Positions 15,540-21,569 of a stretch of DNA of 34,728 nucleotides are shown piece after piece; within the stretch, counting starts at the first letter, position 1, and each line of letters begins with the position of its first letter. The notes beneath the pieces were generated by a model. The model was given only the letters and a program-made list of their open reading frames with translations, was not told where the DNA came from and made no database searches. Position numbers and translations under genes: made by a program. This DNA comes from Paenibacillus sp. J45TS6. Lineage in GTDB: Bacteria; Bacillota; Bacilli; Paenibacillales; Paenibacillaceae. Location of the stretch: contig NZ_BOSJ01000030.1 of the NCBI RefSeq assembly GCF_018403285.1, forward strand, positions 1 to 34,728, given 5' to 3'.

Positions 15540-15734
15540 ATGAGTATTGAATTTGGTTCTAAAGAATTTTTTGAAGATCACATAAAAAGATTAAGTGATG
15601 TATCTCCAGAAAGAGTTGTATGTCTTTTATTATCTTCTGTGGTTCGAAATGAAAAAAATGATGAAATAGCTAGAATTACTAGAAATGCTATATCTGCTTT
15701 AGCTGATAAAGATGATATTTTTGGGAGGAAATAA
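15540..15734 (+). CDS. Small helical hypothetical protein
   Basis: A 64-residue, probably all-helical cytoplasmic protein (SIEFGSKEFFEDHIKRLSDV, then VVCLLLSSVVRNEKNDEIAR and NAISALADKDD). The start is set by AAGGAGG 9 nt before the ATG at 15540; the longer open frame upstream has no ribosome site. Its size and charge recall small regulators or phage/plasmid accessory proteins, but no family was recognised. It lies just upstream of repeat copy 2. Confidence 0.6.
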   Translation: MSIEFGSKEFFEDHIKRLSDVSPERVVCLLLSSVVRNEKNDEIARITRNAISALADKDDIFGRK

Positions 15735-15920
15735 TCATTTAGATTTGGGAGTCCGATGCAGGAATGGGTCTTGGTCTTAGTTTTGCCTGTGGCAAATAAC
15801 CGACAGGGCGATCTTGAGAAATGGGCTTTTAGCTTTATCAAAGAGGATCGATCTTGTTACAACTGAAGTGCTAATACGAAGTGGTGAAAAGAGTCAAATA
15901 GAAGAGATTTAGACATTAGG

Positions 15921-16064
15921 GCTGATGCTACCAGCTCTAAGGCGGCAAGATCGGCCACCTAAGAGCCGCTACGCACCGCTGCGGGGTTACTTGGTCCGAT
16001 AACTAGAGCGCCCCGGATAAGGCGCTCTATGTTCCTGTCCCTCGCTTTACACCCCGCACGGAGC
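15921..16064 (+). ncRNA. Structured RNA-like repeat, copy 2
   Basis: Nearly identical to copy 1 and better preserved in the first hairpin (GCTCT...AGAGC intact). The long-range helix TGCGGGGT (15980-15987) with ACCCCGCA (16051-16058) is kept exactly. The central hairpin has lost its apical CCGGG...CCCGG part by a deletion between CC repeats, yet the base GAGCGCC/GGCGCTC remains. This selective loss of a tip while the stem stays is what a structured RNA would tolerate. The 5' flank differs from copy 1 (GAAGAGATTTAGACATTAG), the place where an omega-RNA would carry its guide. Confidence 0.6.
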
Positions 16065-16273
16065 TTAAGGACCAAGGGCGTTTAGATGGGAAATCAGGGA
16101 TGGCATGGCTGCATCATGTCCACTCCGCGTTGCTTCGCTCCCATCAAGCAGCTCATGCAAAAAGATAGCATCATGATTCCGCTTCGCTTCATCATCATGC
16201 AAGGGATTATTAAGCATCACCTGTGAAGGAGAGCAGGAAAAGGAGAGAACCGGCATACGCCGGTTCTTTTTTA
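16065..16273 (+). repeat. Downstream module of repeat copy 2 with terminal hairpin
   Basis: Homologous to 13682-13885 along its whole length, with few changes. It ends in AACCGGC-ATAC-GCCGGTT plus T6 (16248-16272). The terminator stem is kept although the loop changed by one base, so termination after the repeat appears to matter. Confidence 0.65.
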
Positions 16274-16323
16274 TTGGAAAGATTTTTCTCCCTTTTGCCT
16301 TCCGCATGGTAACCCGCTGCAAA

Positions 16324-16585
16324 GCCTACTAAGTTTCCGGGAGGCCGAGCCTCCGGCTTCGCCCCTCAACCTCCCGGAAACCAAGTAGGCGGGCATACGG
16401 TCAAGGGGCAACAAAACTTTTTCTTCCTATTTGGAAAAGAAGAAGCGGAAGAAAAACTTTGGTGTGCTGATCCCTTGACCGTATGCCATTGCACGGGTTC
16501 CCAAGCATGCGTCAAAAGGGAAAAAAATTCCCCTTTGGGGAAGCCAGCCATGCGGCAGGCAACGTCCTAAAAAATCTCTTTTGAC
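16324..16585. repeat. Cluster of nested inverted repeats, oriT-like
   Basis: Three inverted repeats follow in series. IR1 pairs 16324-16344 with 16370-16390 (19 of 21 positions, core GTTTCCGGGAGG). IR2 is a perfect 16-bp pair GGCATACGGTCAAGGG (16392-16407) with 16472-16487, and its interior holds another near-perfect pair (AAACTTTTTCTTCC with GGAAGAAAAACTTT). IR3 pairs GTCAAAAG (16511-16518) with CTTTTGAC (16578-16585) and encloses TTCCCC-TTT-GGGGAA (16528-16542). Such a series with an antirestriction gene downstream is typical of a conjugation origin. No relaxase gene is visible, so the call is inference. Confidence 0.5.
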
Positions 16586-16619
16586 ACCTAAAACCTTAAA
16601 ACAGAAAGGAGGTGAGGAA

Positions 16620-16784
16620 ATGCAAAATGAAACCATTGTCCTGCTTGCCGTGATAGCGGCATTCTTACAAGTAATTGTACAGTTTCTCGGCGTTGTGAAG
16701 GCATTCATCGAATGGCTTACGGCTAGAAATAAAGGAAAGGGCTCCGACCGTTCACAGCGGTCGAAGCCCAAGAAACCTAAATAA
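16620..16784 (+). CDS. 54-residue single-pass membrane protein
   Basis: A perfect AAAGGAGGTGA ribosome site lies just ahead of ATG 16620. The peptide has one hydrophobic helix (about residues 4-32, LLAVIAAFLQVIVQFLGVV) and a very basic tail (RNKGKGSDRSQRSKPKKPK), so an N-out/C-in anchor with a positive cytoplasmic tail is likely. The last codons also form a hairpin (GGGCTCCGACCG with CGGTCGAAGCCC), which could attenuate downstream transcription. It lies directly after the oriT-like cluster and before further small genes, a position held by transfer-region accessory genes. The strong ribosome site suggests high expression. Function unknown. Confidence 0.65.
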   Translation: MQNETIVLLAVIAAFLQVIVQFLGVVKAFIEWLTARNKGKGSDRSQRSKPKKPK

Positions 16785-16801
16785 CTAGCCGTAAAGAAAC
16801 A

Positions 16802-16831
16802 AGAGTAAGGGGTTTTGACAACCCTTACTCT
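16802..16831 (+). terminator. Hairpin between small membrane genes
   Basis: AGAGTAAGGG pairs with CCCTTACTCT around GTTTTGACAA. A T run is lacking, so it could be an attenuator or a processing stem rather than a full terminator. Confidence 0.5.
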
Positions 16832-16878
16832 CCCATATTAACACAAAATTCCAGTTTGTTAAAGGGAGGACAAGTCTA

Positions 16879-16980
16879 ATGGAAATGTTACTTTTGATTC
16901 TCATTTTGTTTTCAATTTTCCTTCAGTCGATTACATTCCTGCTTCAGTGGTCTACGAATAAATACAATGACCGTAAGTAA
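16879..16980 (+). CDS. 33-residue membrane peptide
   Basis: AGGGAGGA lies 8 nt before ATG 16879. The peptide MEMLLLILILFSIFLQSITF is a single hydrophobic helix followed by a polar tail WSTNKYNDRK. The size and layout (one transmembrane helix, short charged tail) resemble type I toxin peptides or small envelope regulators, but no antisense RNA promoter was confirmed. A perfect hairpin (GGCAGCAACC/GGTTGCTGCC, 16990-17014) follows its stop. It is too small to be found by length alone; the ribosome site and the flanking hairpins are the support. Confidence 0.55.
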   Translation: MEMLLLILILFSIFLQSITFLLQWSTNKYNDRK

Positions 16981-16989
16981 AACCCAGGT

Positions 16990-17014
16990 GGCAGCAACCA
17001 CTAAGGTTGCTGCC
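16990..17014 (+). terminator. Perfect 10-bp hairpin after the 33-residue gene
   Basis: GGCAGCAACC pairs exactly with GGTTGCTGCC around ACTAA. The tail ATACCTACACTTT is only weakly T-rich, so partial read-through to the next gene is possible. Confidence 0.55.
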
Positions 17015-17052
17015 ATACCTACACTTTAGATCCAGGAGCAGGAGGTAATGAA

Positions 17053-17412
17053 ATGAAAACTCATAAACCCAAAATAGTAGCGGCACTTACGGTGTGTCAT
17101 GGCATTTATAAAAAAGCGGTGTTTGTATTTAACGAACAGCCTGTGAAAATACATTTTCTCACGATGGACGAGTACAGGGAAATGGTGGCTACTCTTTCGC
17201 CCGCTAGAGTCCGTGAGTGGGCAGGGATGCTCAGAAAAGTAGATGAAAGAAAGCCGATCTATTACTGCATTTGGACGGTGAGAGTGAATGAATATCACCT
17301 GATCACGAACAAGATTCAGGAGCTATTGGATGCGGTCATAAGTGAGAGTTTCGCAACTTTTGAAATGGTCATTTCTTCGATTGAAGTTCGCGAAGAGCGA
17401 GAAGCAAATTAA
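17053..17412 (+). CDS. Hypothetical mobile-element protein
   Basis: A 119-residue product with AGGAGGT 9 nt before the ATG. It has a beta-rich N-terminal half (KIVAALTVCHGIYKKAVFVF), a helix MDEYREMVATLSPARVREWA and a C-terminal strand. No known family motif was recognised. It lies 45 nt upstream of the ArdC-like gene in the same direction with no terminator between them, and shares its higher GC content and codon use, so the two probably form an operon acquired together. Confidence 0.65.
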   Translation: MKTHKPKIVAALTVCHGIYKKAVFVFNEQPVKIHFLTMDEYREMVATLSPARVREWAGMLRKVDERKPIYYCIWTVRVNEYHLITNKIQELLDAVISESFATFEMVISSIEVREEREAN

Positions 17413-17457
17413 TCCGCTAAGCCGGGTTTCTCCCGGCACAGAAAGGAGACTTTGACA

Positions 17458-18297
17458 ATGGCAATGAAGAAATCGGTATATGAAATTGTGACGGAACGGA
17501 TTTTAGAACTGCTTGCGGCGGGTGTGGTGCCGTGGCGCAGACCGTGGGTCGTTAGTGGCGCGGTAAACTGGATATCGCAGCGGCCCTACCGGGGGATTAA
17601 TACACTGCTTCTGCCGCCGGGAGAGTACGCCACTTATAAGCAGATTACGGAAGCTGGGGGCAGTGTCAAAGGTGCTAAGTCTCAAATCGTTGTTTTCTGG
17701 CGCTGGTTAGAAAAAGAAGACGCGGATACCGGAGAAGCTGAGAAAATACCGATGCTTCGCTATTACCGGGTGTTTGATATAAAGGATTGCAAGGGCATAA
17801 AAAGCAAGCGGAAGGAGGTCAGTTTTGACCATGATCCTATTGCTGAAGCGGAAGCTATTGTAGACGGATATGCAGACGCTCCGCCTATCGGCTTCGCGTC
17901 AGGACGGGCTTATTATATGCCATCTCCAGACAGGGTCAGTGTTCCGCCTTTACAAGACTACCCAAAAGCAGAGGAGTATTATTCGACCTTATTTCATGAA
18001 CTCATACACAGCAGTGGGCATCAGAGCCGTTTAAACCGGCCAGGCATCGAGGAATACGCCGCCTTTGGCGATGAAAACTATTCAAAGGAAGAACTTATAG
18101 CCGAGATTGGAGCAGCTATGCTTTGCGCGACATGCGGCATTGATAATAGCACCATCGAGAACAGCGCCGCTTATATTCAGTCATGGCACCGAAAGCTTAA
18201 AAATGATCCAACATTAATTGTAAAGGCCGCAGGACAAGCCCAAAAGGCGACAGATTATATACTAGGTACGACTTTTGACGAAGCAAATGGTAACTAA
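17458..18297 (+). CDS. ArdC-like antirestriction protein with zincin domain
   Basis: The 279-residue protein has the N-terminal ssDNA-binding domain of the ArdC family (SVYEIVTERILELLAAGVVP, W-rich PWRRPWV, then RPYRGINTLLL and GGSVKGAKSQIVVFW). A C-terminal zincin metallopeptidase-like domain has HELIHSSGH at residues 180-188 (His180, Glu181, His184) and a downstream acidic helix EELIAEIGAAML that would supply the third ligand. ArdC proteins are carried by conjugative plasmids and ICEs and protect incoming single-stranded DNA against host restriction. GGAGA 8 nt before ATG 17458 decides the start over the earlier TTG. It is GC-richer than the flanks, a sign of transfer. Confidence 0.85.
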   Translation: MAMKKSVYEIVTERILELLAAGVVPWRRPWVVSGAVNWISQRPYRGINTLLLPPGEYATYKQITEAGGSVKGAKSQIVVFWRWLEKEDADTGEAEKIPMLRYYRVFDIKDCKGIKSKRKEVSFDHDPIAEAEAIVDGYADAPPIGFASGRAYYMPSPDRVSVPPLQDYPKAEEYYSTLFHELIHSSGHQSRLNRPGIEEYAAFGDENYSKEELIAEIGAAMLCATCGIDNSTIENSAAYIQSWHRKLKNDPTLIVKAAGQAQKATDYILGTTFDEANGN

Positions 18298-18301
18298 AGA
18301 G

Positions 18302-18381
18302 GCAGGGGCTTTGCCCCTGCGAATTGAGTTTCGCCAGGGGGATTCCTCCCCCTGGACCCCCTCTTATTTAAATAAAAAGCA
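18302..18381 (+). terminator. GC-rich hairpin(s) after the ArdC-like gene
   Basis: GCAGGGGC-TTT-GCCCCTGC (18302-18320) is a perfect stem; a second GC-rich pair CCAGGGGGA / TCCCCCTGG follows (18335-18356). No long T run follows, so this may act as an RNA 3' end protected by structure. Confidence 0.55.
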
Positions 18382-18885
18382 CTACTTCTTTTCCTTTTCT
18401 CGCTTCGCAGCTCTTTCTAGTTCACGATTTATTTTTGCAGTAGCCCACTGAATTAATGTGGGGATCGCAGTGCTAACGAGTTTATCCATAGATCCGAACC
18501 GTTTTCCCGTAAAGGGGCATATGTACTGTTCTTTTACTTCTACAATTACATTTTCCGCTTGGTTAGGATAGAGAATTTGAAACATTGATTCTTTCGCGGC
18601 ATCTATAATGTCAGATGGTAGTTGTTCATCGGTGCGCTCCAGATAAGTATCCCAACATTCTTCAGCTAGAGGACGAGGATAGGAGATGGGAATACGCTGC
18701 GTTTTCGATTCAGGGCTTAGGGTAACATCAGGCTGTTTTTTCATTTTATCTTTTAAAAAGGCAGCTACAGTCTTGCCCGAATCTTCAATTTCTGTCCACT
18801 CTTCTTTGGTTAGTGTTAAGGAAACTTTTTTGGTAATTCCTTGAGAGGGACGGCCAACAGGGCGCGGATCATGAGTCTCGTTCAC
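18382..18885 (-). CDS. RHH-type DNA-binding protein with a zinc-binding-like C-terminal part
   Basis: The 167-residue protein starts with a basic arm (GRPSQG) and a ribbon-helix-helix pattern KKVSLTLTKEEWTEIEDSGK, then TVAAFLKDKM, followed by a linker and a larger helical domain with CPFTGKRFGSM, ending in a Lys/Glu-rich tail. RHH proteins bind operators or plasmid centromeres as dimers. The GTG at 18885 has AAGGAG 8 nt upstream, better than the GTG at 18894 that overlaps it. Just upstream lie two imperfect copies of the 15-bp palindrome TTTAAGTWACTTAAA (18904 and 18928), suggesting self-regulation. Part of its 3' end is duplicated near 21890. Confidence 0.65.
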   Translation of the reverse strand: MNETHDPRPVGRPSQGITKKVSLTLTKEEWTEIEDSGKTVAAFLKDKMKKQPDVTLSPESKTQRIPISYPRPLAEECWDTYLERTDEQLPSDIIDAAKESMFQILYPNQAENVIVEVKEQYICPFTGKRFGSMDKLVSTAIPTLIQWATAKINRELERAAKREKEKK

Positions 18886-18903
18886 AAGTTTCACTCCTTA
18901 TCA

Positions 18904-18942
18904 TTTGAGTAACTTTAATTATTATAATATAGGTTACCTAAA
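18904..18942 (-). promoter_or_regulatory. Two imperfect 15-bp palindromes ahead of the RHH gene
   Basis: TTTGAGTAACTTTAA (18904-18918, 13 of 15) and TATAGGTTACCTAAA (18928-18942, 12 of 15) match the palindrome TTTAAGTWACTTAAA found four more times downstream. They lie across the probable promoter of the leftward RHH gene and are a likely operator. Confidence 0.55.
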
Positions 18943-19156
18943 TGATCGCCTTTAAAAAGTTTAGAGCCATAGTACCAGGTATATCCTTTTTTCGGATCTG
19001 GTTTCAACCTGGGCTTGGTTTAAACCAAGCCTTAAATAAATGGAGGTTTGAGGAAACTTTTAAGGGATCTACTCTACAGGGGAAACGATCTTGTTTCCGC
19101 TGGAGGTGCTTATTTTAAGCAAGACAGAGACTTCAGAGGAACAGAAAGATGTTAGG
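18943..19156. other. Stretch between the RHH gene and repeat copy 3
   Basis: No gene is visible. CTTGGTTTAAACCAAG (19013-19028) is a perfect palindrome. Bases 19087-19155 resemble 15847-15915 upstream of copy 2: both can be read as coding ends (TILFPLEVLILSKTE... and IDLVTTEVLIRSGEK...), so the repeats may have landed near ends of related genes, or the flank belongs to the element. Confidence 0.35.
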
Positions 19157-19321
19157 GCTGATGCTACCAGCTCTAAGGTGGCAAGACCACCCACCTAAGA
19201 GCCGCTACGCACCGCTGCAGGGTTACTTAGGCCGATAACAAGAGCGCCTAACCCGGGAAACAAAGCATCCCGGATAAGGCGCTCTATGTTCCTGTCCTTC
19301 GCTTTACACCCCGCACGGAGC
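19157..19321 (+). ncRNA. Structured RNA-like repeat, copy 3
   Basis: The most diverged copy. The first hairpin carries GGTGG...CCACC where copies 1 and 2 have GGCGG with an imperfect partner, so the helix is intact here through paired differences. The central hairpin keeps GAGCGCC/GGCGCTC and has CCCGGG...CCCGG at its tip. The long-range helix has one mismatch (TGCAGGGT at 19216-19223 against ACCCCGCA at 19308-19315). The downstream module (to about 19400) is shortened and lacks the terminator. The 5' flank (ACAGAAAGATGTTAG) again differs from the other copies. Confidence 0.58.
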
Positions 19322-19476
19322 CAAGATCAAGGGCCTTTGATGCGGATCAGGGAAGGCAGGACTGCATGATGATTACGCTACGCTTCATCATTCCAAGGCA
19401 ATTTATAGTCGAAAACTTCTTAACCCAATTCTAAAACAGTAAGGATGAAGTAAGATGCGCTTAGGAGGGGTTTGAT

Positions 19477-19659
19477 TTGATCGAAAAAAACAGGGACTGT
19501 ATTGAACAAGCTAGAAAGAAGCTTAATGCCTTGGCTAAGGAATACAATAACGATTTTCAACATCCGGTTGTAATAAAGCAATCGATGCTATTAGATGAAC
19601 TCATTAACCAGTATAGTAGAAGTGGAAAACAACAAGAGAAGCCGATTATATTTGACTAA
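19477..19659 (+). CDS. Spo0E-like sporulation regulatory protein (aspartyl-phosphate phosphatase)
   Basis: The 60-residue protein fits the Spo0E-like family: two short helices and the signature S-x-x-x-D-x-L-I at Ser36, Asp40, Leu42, Ile43, followed by Tyr46 (QSMLLDELINQY). Members remove phosphate from Spo0A~P and delay sporulation. The TTG start at 19477 follows GGAGGGG at about 7 nt. It lies alone between repeat copy 3 and the zinc-ribbon gene. A plasmid-borne member would let the element influence its host's decision to sporulate; that is inference. Confidence 0.8.
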   Translation: MIEKNRDCIEQARKKLNALAKEYNNDFQHPVVIKQSMLLDELINQYSRSGKQQEKPIIFD

Positions 19660-19776
19660 TCGACTCTGGGTGAAGAACTTTTTCCCGGATCCCTCGGTTT
19701 TGAGCTTATCATTTCATACAGAATAACGGATTCTATAAATAAATGATGAAGAAAAAGGCCAGGAAGGAGCCAGATT

Positions 19777-20259
19777 ATGCAAACATGTGGGTATTGTGGT
19801 TCAGCTGTTGAACCCGTCGGTAAGGGGCTGTATTGCTCATTTTGTGATATGGAAGTCTACCGGGATGAGGTGCAAGAAAACGGGATGAGAAGGCCGCTAC
19901 GAGCTGAGAAAGTAGTGTTTCTGTCAGCTGCAGAACGACCGACACAGGAACTTATGGAAAAGGACAGTTATTATTTGACCTTACTACTAAAGCTGGTTCG
20001 CAATGAACGCAAGCGCACATACAATCTGCTCCGAGTGGTTAATAAAGGAGCCGAATTGCAGCCTGAAAAATTTAAGTCCGGACAAGATGAAGGTGCGAAG
20101 AATTACCAGTATTGGACACGAAAAGCTTGGATTATTGAAAACATTTTACGCGATAGAGCGGGTTACTATCCGATAAAAATTACGGATAACATGTTAAATA
20201 GCATCATTGAGCAAATGGAGGAAAGTAACCAAAAACCAATGACATTTTCTCCAAAGTAA
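19777..20259 (+). CDS. Zinc-ribbon hypothetical protein of the mobile element
   Basis: The 160-residue protein opens with a C-x2-C...C-x2-C zinc ribbon (Cys4, Cys7, Cys20, Cys23), then a basic region and a helical domain with ERKRTYNLLRVVNKGAEL, WTRKAWIIENILRDR and MLNSIIEQMEES. GGAG lies 7 nt before the ATG. Zinc ribbons of this type bind nucleic acid or protein partners; the exact role is unknown. About 70 codons of its 3' half are duplicated, decayed, at 21940-22135. Immediately after its stop come two 15-bp palindromes 33 bp apart. Confidence 0.65.
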   Translation: MQTCGYCGSAVEPVGKGLYCSFCDMEVYRDEVQENGMRRPLRAEKVVFLSAAERPTQELMEKDSYYLTLLLKLVRNERKRTYNLLRVVNKGAELQPEKFKSGQDEGAKNYQYWTRKAWIIENILRDRAGYYPIKITDNMLNSIIEQMEESNQKPMTFSPK

Positions 20260-20302
20260 TTGTTCCAACGCAGCGAGATTACGAACAATTTTAGCATTTT
20301 AA

Positions 20303-20350
20303 TTTAAGTAACTTAAAAGATTGCAATATCAGGAATTTAAGTTACTTTAA
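20303..20350. repeat. Pair 1 of 15-bp palindromes, 33 bp apart
   Basis: TTTAAGTAACTTAAA (20303-20317, perfect) and TTTAAGTTACTTTAA (20336-20350, one change). The two centres are inverted relative to each other (TAA, then TTA). A 33-bp step equals about three helical turns, so bound dimers would sit on one face of the DNA. Confidence 0.75.
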
Positions 20351-20431
20351 CATTTTATTCAATTAATTCTATCGTATATTACTTTCTTGATATCGCTACG
20401 GTGTACTTTTTCACCTAGCGATTTTTTGTTT

Positions 20432-20671
20432 TTAATCATAATCATTTAGATTTAGAAAGAGATCATCATCAAAAAATTCCGAAAGAGTGATTCCAAATCC
20501 ATTTGCTAATTTTACAAGTGTAATAATCGTTGGATACTTAGATCTTCCAGACATAATCTCTGCTACTGTCGATTGTTTTACATTGGATCGTCTAATCAAT
20601 TCGTTTATTGTCCAACCTTTTTCTTTGCAAAGAAGACGGACTCTTGTTGTTATCGCCTCATTAATCCCCAC
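20432..20671 (-). CDS. XRE-family HTH regulator
   Basis: A 79-residue protein with the five-helix XRE/Cro-CI layout: RVRLLCKEKGWTINELIRRS, recognition region NVKQSTVAEIMSGRSKYPT, then TLVKLANGFGITLSEFFDDD. I chose the GTG at 20671 because GGAAGGAG lies 8 nt upstream; the earlier ATG at 20692 precedes that site. A perfect 14-bp inverted repeat sits directly upstream (20695-20733), the expected self-operator. It is flanked on each side by a pair of 15-bp palindromes. It probably controls plasmid-type maintenance genes. Confidence 0.8.
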   Translation of the reverse strand: MGINEAITTRVRLLCKEKGWTINELIRRSNVKQSTVAEIMSGRSKYPTIITLVKLANGFGITLSEFFDDDLFLNLNDYD

Positions 20672-20694
20672 TATAGTGACTCCTTCCAACATTA

Positions 20695-20733
20695 AATTTC
20701 ATATGATTTTAAATATTATAATCATATGAAATT
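20695..20733 (-). promoter_or_regulatory. Inverted-repeat operator of the HTH gene
   Basis: AATTTCATATGATT (20695-20708) pairs exactly with AATCATATGAAATT (20720-20733) around an 11-nt AT spacer. Arms of 14 bp placed directly upstream of the leftward XRE gene point to autoregulation by its dimer. Confidence 0.7.
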
Positions 20734-20839
20734 GATCCTGAAATCCTATATATGTAAATTTTGTTTTAGTTAAGGGTGTTTCAACAACATCATATTAGCA
20801 TCTGTCCTGCGTTCTAACAATGTTTCTCCTTGGAAAGAA

Positions 20840-20921
20840 AATAGGTAACTTAAAATAAAATATTGTGTTTTAATTTAAGTTACTTAAAATAATTTTATCA
20901 TTTGAATTTAAGTAACTTAAA
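20840..20921. repeat. Pair 2 of 15-bp palindromes, 33 bp apart, plus a weak third
   Basis: TTTAAGTTACTTAAA (20874-20888) and TTTAAGTAACTTAAA (20907-20921) are both perfect, with the same 33-bp spacing as pair 1 and inverted centre order (TTA, then TAA). A weaker match AATAGGTAACTTAAA lies at 20840-20854, 34 bp before. Together with pair 1 they frame the HTH gene. Confidence 0.75.
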
Positions 20922-20955
20922 AGGGTGTTCTCGGCATGATGAGAACACCCTTATA
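20921..20955 (-). terminator. Bidirectional terminator with a 12-bp stem
   Basis: AAGGGTGTTCTC (20921-20932) pairs exactly with GAGAACACCCTT (20941-20952). The leftward tail is T-rich, so it should end the minus-strand operon at 21029-21563. Its first bases overlap the last palindrome of pair 2. Confidence 0.75.
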
Positions 20956-21028
20956 TGAATAGTTATAGGTCCTTGATCATCTATCAAACTAGTGCTAGAC
21001 AGACTGTCTTTTCCATAAAACTTACTAA

Positions 21029-21247
21029 TTAATTTGTTTCTATAAAATCAATGACTTCTTTTGGGGTTTTGACATAATCGGCATCTAAACGAATCAACAG
21101 GTCATAAACCGCAACTTTATATTCAACATCACTAACTTTTTGTACTTCATAGCGCTTATTTTTACCAGTTGTGACTCCACCGAACGTATAACTCTCTCCT
21201 GTATGAAGCGATTCAATCGTTTTCTTTTCCACTTGGCTTAGTAGCAT
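21029..21247 (-). CDS. Small hypothetical protein, partner of the RHH-like gene
   Basis: A 72-residue product with alternating strands (SYTFGGVTTGKNKRYEVQKV, then YKVAVYDLLIRLD) and a C-terminal helix. GGAGG lies close before the ATG (read leftwards). It is the second gene of a leftward pair, 28 nt after the stop of the gene at 21276, and both are closed by the terminator at 20921. Its role is unknown; in plasmid maintenance operons such small partners often modulate the DNA-binding protein. Confidence 0.6.
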   Translation of the reverse strand: MLLSQVEKKTIESLHTGESYTFGGVTTGKNKRYEVQKVSDVEYKVAVYDLLIRLDADYVKTPKEVIDFIETN

Positions 21248-21275
21248 AATATTCCTCCGTTGTTCGTATCTAGAA

Positions 21276-21563
21276 CTAATCCTTCATACGAGAAGTAAAT
21301 GCTTGTCCTCCAATACCTGGAGGGAGTTTTCGGCGTTTTTCTGTTGCTGGTTTGGCAGTTGTAGCTTCTATAGCAGGCTGCTGAGTGCTTTGTTTAGGGG
21401 CTGGAGCAGCAGTAGTAGAACCTTCGTTTTTTGTTGCATTTAAGAAGTAAACAGCAGCAAATTTGAGGAAACCAGCTTGGCTACCATATTGCTTCATGGC
21501 TTCTAGGATATCTGCATGTTTTTTTTCATTAAAAGTGACTTCGACCCGTACTCTATCACTCAA
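21276..21563 (-). CDS. Small RHH/ParR-like DNA-binding protein
   Basis: The 95-residue product begins DRVRVEVTFNEKKHADILEA, then MKQYGSQAGFLKFAAVYFLN: one strand and two helices, the ribbon-helix-helix order seen in ParR- and CopG-type centromere or operator proteins. The C-terminal half is a low-complexity Ala/Pro/Gln/Thr linker ending in a basic stretch TEKRRKLPPGIGG, perhaps a flexible partner-binding tail. The TTG start at 21563 is supported by GGAGTG 7 nt upstream. It heads the leftward pair with 21029. A decayed copy of its 3' end lies near 22182-22220. Confidence 0.6.
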   Translation of the reverse strand: MSDRVRVEVTFNEKKHADILEAMKQYGSQAGFLKFAAVYFLNATKNEGSTTAAPAPKQSTQQPAIEATTAKPATEKRRKLPPGIGGQAFTSRMKD

Positions 21564-21569
21564 TGTTTA

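Noticed and set aside
16065-16322. Minus-strand frame also present in repeat copy 1 (13681-13872)
   Set aside because: Similar in the two copies only because the DNA is repeated; differences are not silent-biased and there is no start signal, while RNA hairpins explain the conservation.
16427-16771. 114-codon minus-strand frame across the inverted repeats
   Set aside because: It overlaps the oriT-like repeats and the well-supported 54-residue gene on the opposite strand.
13520-19321. The GC-rich repeats as tRNA, rRNA or group II intron fragments
   Set aside because: No cloverleaf or T-loop, no similarity to the 16S at the right edge, and no intron domain V-type hairpin or reverse transcriptase was seen.
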